Both the position numbers and the translations under genes were made by a program. From assembly GCA_036568605.1 (NCBI GenBank), contig DATCSE010000476.1:1-27466 (forward strand): DNA of 27,466 nt. Direction: 5' to 3'. The notes under the pieces are model-generated. The model ran no database searches. It was not told the DNA's origin and saw nothing but the letters and a program-made list of their open reading frames with translations. Origin of the DNA: DATCSE01 sp036568605 (GTDB lineage Bacteria; Pseudomonadota; Gammaproteobacteria; Burkholderiales; Burkholderiaceae_C). Every line of letters starts with the position of its first letter. Position 1 is the first letter of the stretch. Below, in pieces: positions 25,967 to 27,466 of this stretch.

Positions 25967-26515
25967 ATGACGACCATCGACACCGCAGCCGATCCCGCCC
26001 GCGTGCTGGCGCAATGGCAGGCACGCGGCGAGGAACTGCGCAAGGTGATGCGAACCAGCGGCGTCGCGCGGCCCGACCAGGTCGCGCCGCTGACCGGGCT
26101 GCAGCAGCTCGAGGCGATGCTGGCCGGAGAGCTGCCGTATCCGCCGATCGCGGACACGCTGGACTTCTGGGTGGTCGAGGTCGCGTTCGGGCGCGCGGTG
26201 TTCCAGGGCACGCCGCTGCTGCGGCACTACAACCCGCTGGGCTCGGTGCACGGCGGCTGGTTCGCGACGCTGCTGGACTCATGCGTCGGCTGCGCCGTGC
26301 ACACGACGATGCCGGTCGGCAAGGCCTACACCACGGCCGAGCTGAAGATCAACATCGTGCGCCCGCTGACCGACAAGGTGCCGATGGTGCGCGCCGAGGG
26401 CAAGGTGATCCACGGCGGCAACCGGATGGCGACCGCCGACGGCCGCCTATACGGCCCGGACGGCAAGCTGTACGCTCACGCCTCGACCACCTGTTTCATC
26501 TTCGACATCACATGA
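25967..26515 (+). CDS. PaaI-family hotdog-fold thioesterase
   Basis: A 182-residue acyl-CoA thioesterase-like protein. ATG 25967 is preferred to ATG 25961 because GGAG at 25955-25958 is eight bases from it. After an N-terminal helical part (RVLAQWQARGEELRKVM), the hotdog domain (about 85-182) shows NPLGSVHGGWFATLLDSCVG, where HGG with the following Asp is the PaaI-type active-site helix, then KAYTTAELKINIVRPL and AEGKVIHGG. The family hydrolyses aromatic or acyl CoA thioesters; the substrate is unknown. It is controlled in all likelihood by the divergent MarR protein, which suggests a response to an aromatic or other small acid. Its stop overlaps the gloA start as ATGA. Confidence 0.9.
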   Translation: MTTIDTAADPARVLAQWQARGEELRKVMRTSGVARPDQVAPLTGLQQLEAMLAGELPYPPIADTLDFWVVEVAFGRAVFQGTPLLRHYNPLGSVHGGWFATLLDSCVGCAVHTTMPVGKAYTTAELKINIVRPLTDKVPMVRAEGKVIHGGNRMATADGRLYGPDGKLYAHASTTCFIFDIT

Positions 26516-26898
26516 GACTGCTACACACGATGCTGCGAGTCGGCGACCTGCAGCGATCCATCGATTTCTACACCGGCGTGATGGGCATGAAGCTGCTGCG
26601 CACGACCGAACGGCCCGAGCAGAAATACTCGCTGGCGTTCGTCGGCTACGGCACGAACCCGGAGCATGCCGAGATCGAGCTGACCTACAACCACGGCGTC
26701 GACTCGTACGACCTCGGTACGGCGTACGGCCATATCGCGATCGGCGTGGAGGACGCCTATGCGGCGTGCGAGAAGATCCGCGCCGGCGGCGGCAACGTGA
26801 CGCGCGAGCCGGGACCGGTCAAGGGCGGCACGACGGTGATCGCGTTCGTGACCGATCCGGATGGGTACAAGATCGAGTTGATCCAGCGAGACGCTTAG
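26512..26898 (+). CDS. gloA: Lactoylglutathione lyase (glyoxalase I)
   Basis: Converts the hemithioacetal of methylglyoxal and glutathione to S-lactoylglutathione. ATG 26512 overlaps the thioesterase stop (ATGA) and gives 128 residues, beginning MRLLHTMLRVGDLQRSIDFY. All four metal ligands fall at the same positions as in E. coli GloA: H5, E56 in IELTYN, H74 in YGHIAIGV and E122 in YKIELIQ. This indicates an active enzyme of the short, Ni2+/Co2+-using type. Overlap with the thioesterase suggests expression under the MarR-controlled promoter, which would link methylglyoxal removal to that regulator; an internal promoter cannot be excluded. Confidence 0.97.
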   Translation: MRLLHTMLRVGDLQRSIDFYTGVMGMKLLRTTERPEQKYSLAFVGYGTNPEHAEIELTYNHGVDSYDLGTAYGHIAIGVEDAYAACEKIRAGGGNVTREPGPVKGGTTVIAFVTDPDGYKIELIQRDA

Positions 26899-26907
26899 CT
26901 CCACCCC

Positions 26908-26975
26908 CGTTCGCCCTGAGCTTGTCGAAGGGCTGGTGCCCCAGGCACCAAGGCTTCGCCACCTCAGCCCGAACA
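26908..26975. repeat. Dispersed palindromic repeat, copy 5
   Basis: Left arm CGTTCGCCCTGAGCTTGTCG with AAGGGCTGGTGCC; right arm GGCACCAAGGCTTCGCCACC with TCAGCCCGAACAG. It starts 9 bp after the gloA stop. The arms are related to copy 3 but with left and right consensus exchanged (GCCCTGAG first, CAGCCCGAAC last), i.e. the opposite orientation. Confidence 0.85.
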
Positions 26976-26984
26976 GATGGTTCG

Positions 26985-27057
26985 CCGTTCGCCCTGAGCT
27001 TGTCGAAGGGCTGGTGCCCCGGGCACCAAGGCTTCGACAAGCTCAGCCCGAACGGGG
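26985..27057. repeat. Dispersed palindromic repeat, copy 6
   Basis: CCGTTCGCCCTGAGCTTGTC with GAAGGGCTGGTGCC, a short CGG-type centre, then GGCACCAAGGCTTCGACAAG with CTCAGCCCGAACGGGG. The arms pair almost perfectly over about 34 bp, the longest potential hairpin in the window. Copies 5 and 6 are in direct orientation 9 bp apart. Confidence 0.9.
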
Positions 27058-27062
27058 TGTAG

Positions 27063-27096
27063 GGCACCAAGGCTTCGACAGGCTCAGCCCGAACGG
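27063..27096. repeat. Half palindromic repeat, copy 7
   Basis: Only the right arm is present: GGCACCAAGGCTTCGACAGG with CTCAGCCCGAACGG. It follows copy 6 directly and ends about 28 bp from the stop codon of eda, which is convergent with gloA. Confidence 0.8.
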
Positions 27097-27124
27097 CTTG
27101 CGAGCTTCGCGATTCGATCCTCGA

Positions 27125-27466
27125 TCACCGCCCCCGCAGTGCGCTCGCCTCCTTCGCGAGCCGCGTGATGCGCGCCCAGTCCTTCGCCGCGACCGCGTCG
27201 GCCGGGGTCAGCCACGAGCCGCCGCACACCTTGACGTTGGGCAGCGCGAGGAACTGCGGCGCCGTCTCGGCGGTGATGCCGCCGGTCGGACAGAACACGA
27301 TGTCGGTGAACGGCCCGGCCAGCGCCTTCAGCATCGGGATGCCGCCGGCCTGCATCGCCGGGAAGAACTTCAGGAAGTCGAACCCGTCGGCATTCGCGGC
27401 CATCACTTCGCTGGCCGAGGCCACCCCCGGCAGCAGCGGCAGGCCGACGTTGCGACAGTAGGTGCC
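27125..27466 (-). CDS. eda: 2-dehydro-3-deoxy-phosphogluconate (KDPG) aldolase, N-terminus beyond window
   Basis: The last 113 codons of Eda; the frame remains open to the right edge, so the true start lies outside. The visible part covers the C-terminal half of the barrel: RNVGLPLLPGVASASEV, then the Schiff-base lysine in FLKFFPA (codon 27370-27368), FTDIVFCPTGGIT for phosphate binding, and VKVCGGSWLTP. The enzyme splits KDPG to pyruvate and glyceraldehyde 3-phosphate in the Entner-Doudoroff pathway and may also act on 4-hydroxy-2-oxoglutarate. Any Entner-Doudoroff dehydratase partner (edd) would have to lie outside the window. Confidence 0.93.
   Translation of the reverse strand, partial: GTYCRNVGLPLLPGVASASEVMAANADGFDFLKFFPAMQAGGIPMLKALAGPFTDIVFCPTGGITAETAPQFLALPNVKVCGGSWLTPADAVAAKDWARITRLAKEASALRGR

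Overview
The window is chromosomal DNA of very high G+C content. It carries ordinary metabolic genes whose family types point to a betaproteobacterium of the order Burkholderiales (Leptothrix/Rubrivivax/Comamonadaceae-like): an LDH-type malate dehydrogenase divergent from a GntR regulator, paired AcnB and AcnA, short ACT-type SerA, and dispersed palindromic repeats whose chance translations read PFGLSLSK. The genus is an inference, since no rRNA or other marker gene is present.

Positions 1-7873 are a TCA-cycle block. A GntR/UTRA regulator (cut by the left edge) is divergent from mdh. Mdh is followed by a trans-aconitate methyltransferase (tam), a CitE-like HpcH/HpaI lyase, a small exported protein, a VapBC-type toxin-antitoxin pair with a clear promoter/operator dyad, and acnB. 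Positions 7874-11013 hold a palindromic repeat, then a PQQ-type sugar dehydrogenase lipoprotein and exonuclease I (sbcB), both on the minus strand. Positions 11106-13485 are serC-serA, overlapping by 8 bp; a hairpin-rich GC stretch has become the N-terminus of SerA. Positions 13681-20482 hold a large hybrid sensor kinase with a DctB-like extracytoplasmic sensor, then acnA. A cluster of hairpins follows acnA, then alkC (DNA alkylation repair).

Positions 21768-22114 contain no gene, only dispersed palindromic repeats and a 24-bp tandem array. Beyond them lie a minus-strand lipoprotein/YffB pair, a metallo-beta-lactamase-fold hydrolase, a minus-strand marR-MFS pair, a divergent thioesterase-gloA pair, another repeat cluster, and the C-terminal part of KDPG aldolase (eda) cut by the right edge.

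Functionally, Mdh, AcnA and AcnB supply the TCA cycle. Tam is expected to remove trans-aconitate, an aconitase inhibitor. The hybrid kinase may sense small carboxylates near these genes (inference). SerC and SerA make serine from 3-phosphoglycerate. I found no rRNA, tRNA, CRISPR array, prophage or transposase. The most interesting points are the repeat-derived SerA N-terminus, the dual MarR operator with probable leaderless transcription, the orphan DctB-like hybrid kinase beside acnA, the toxin-antitoxin module inside the TCA block, and an odd context bias of rare AUA codons.
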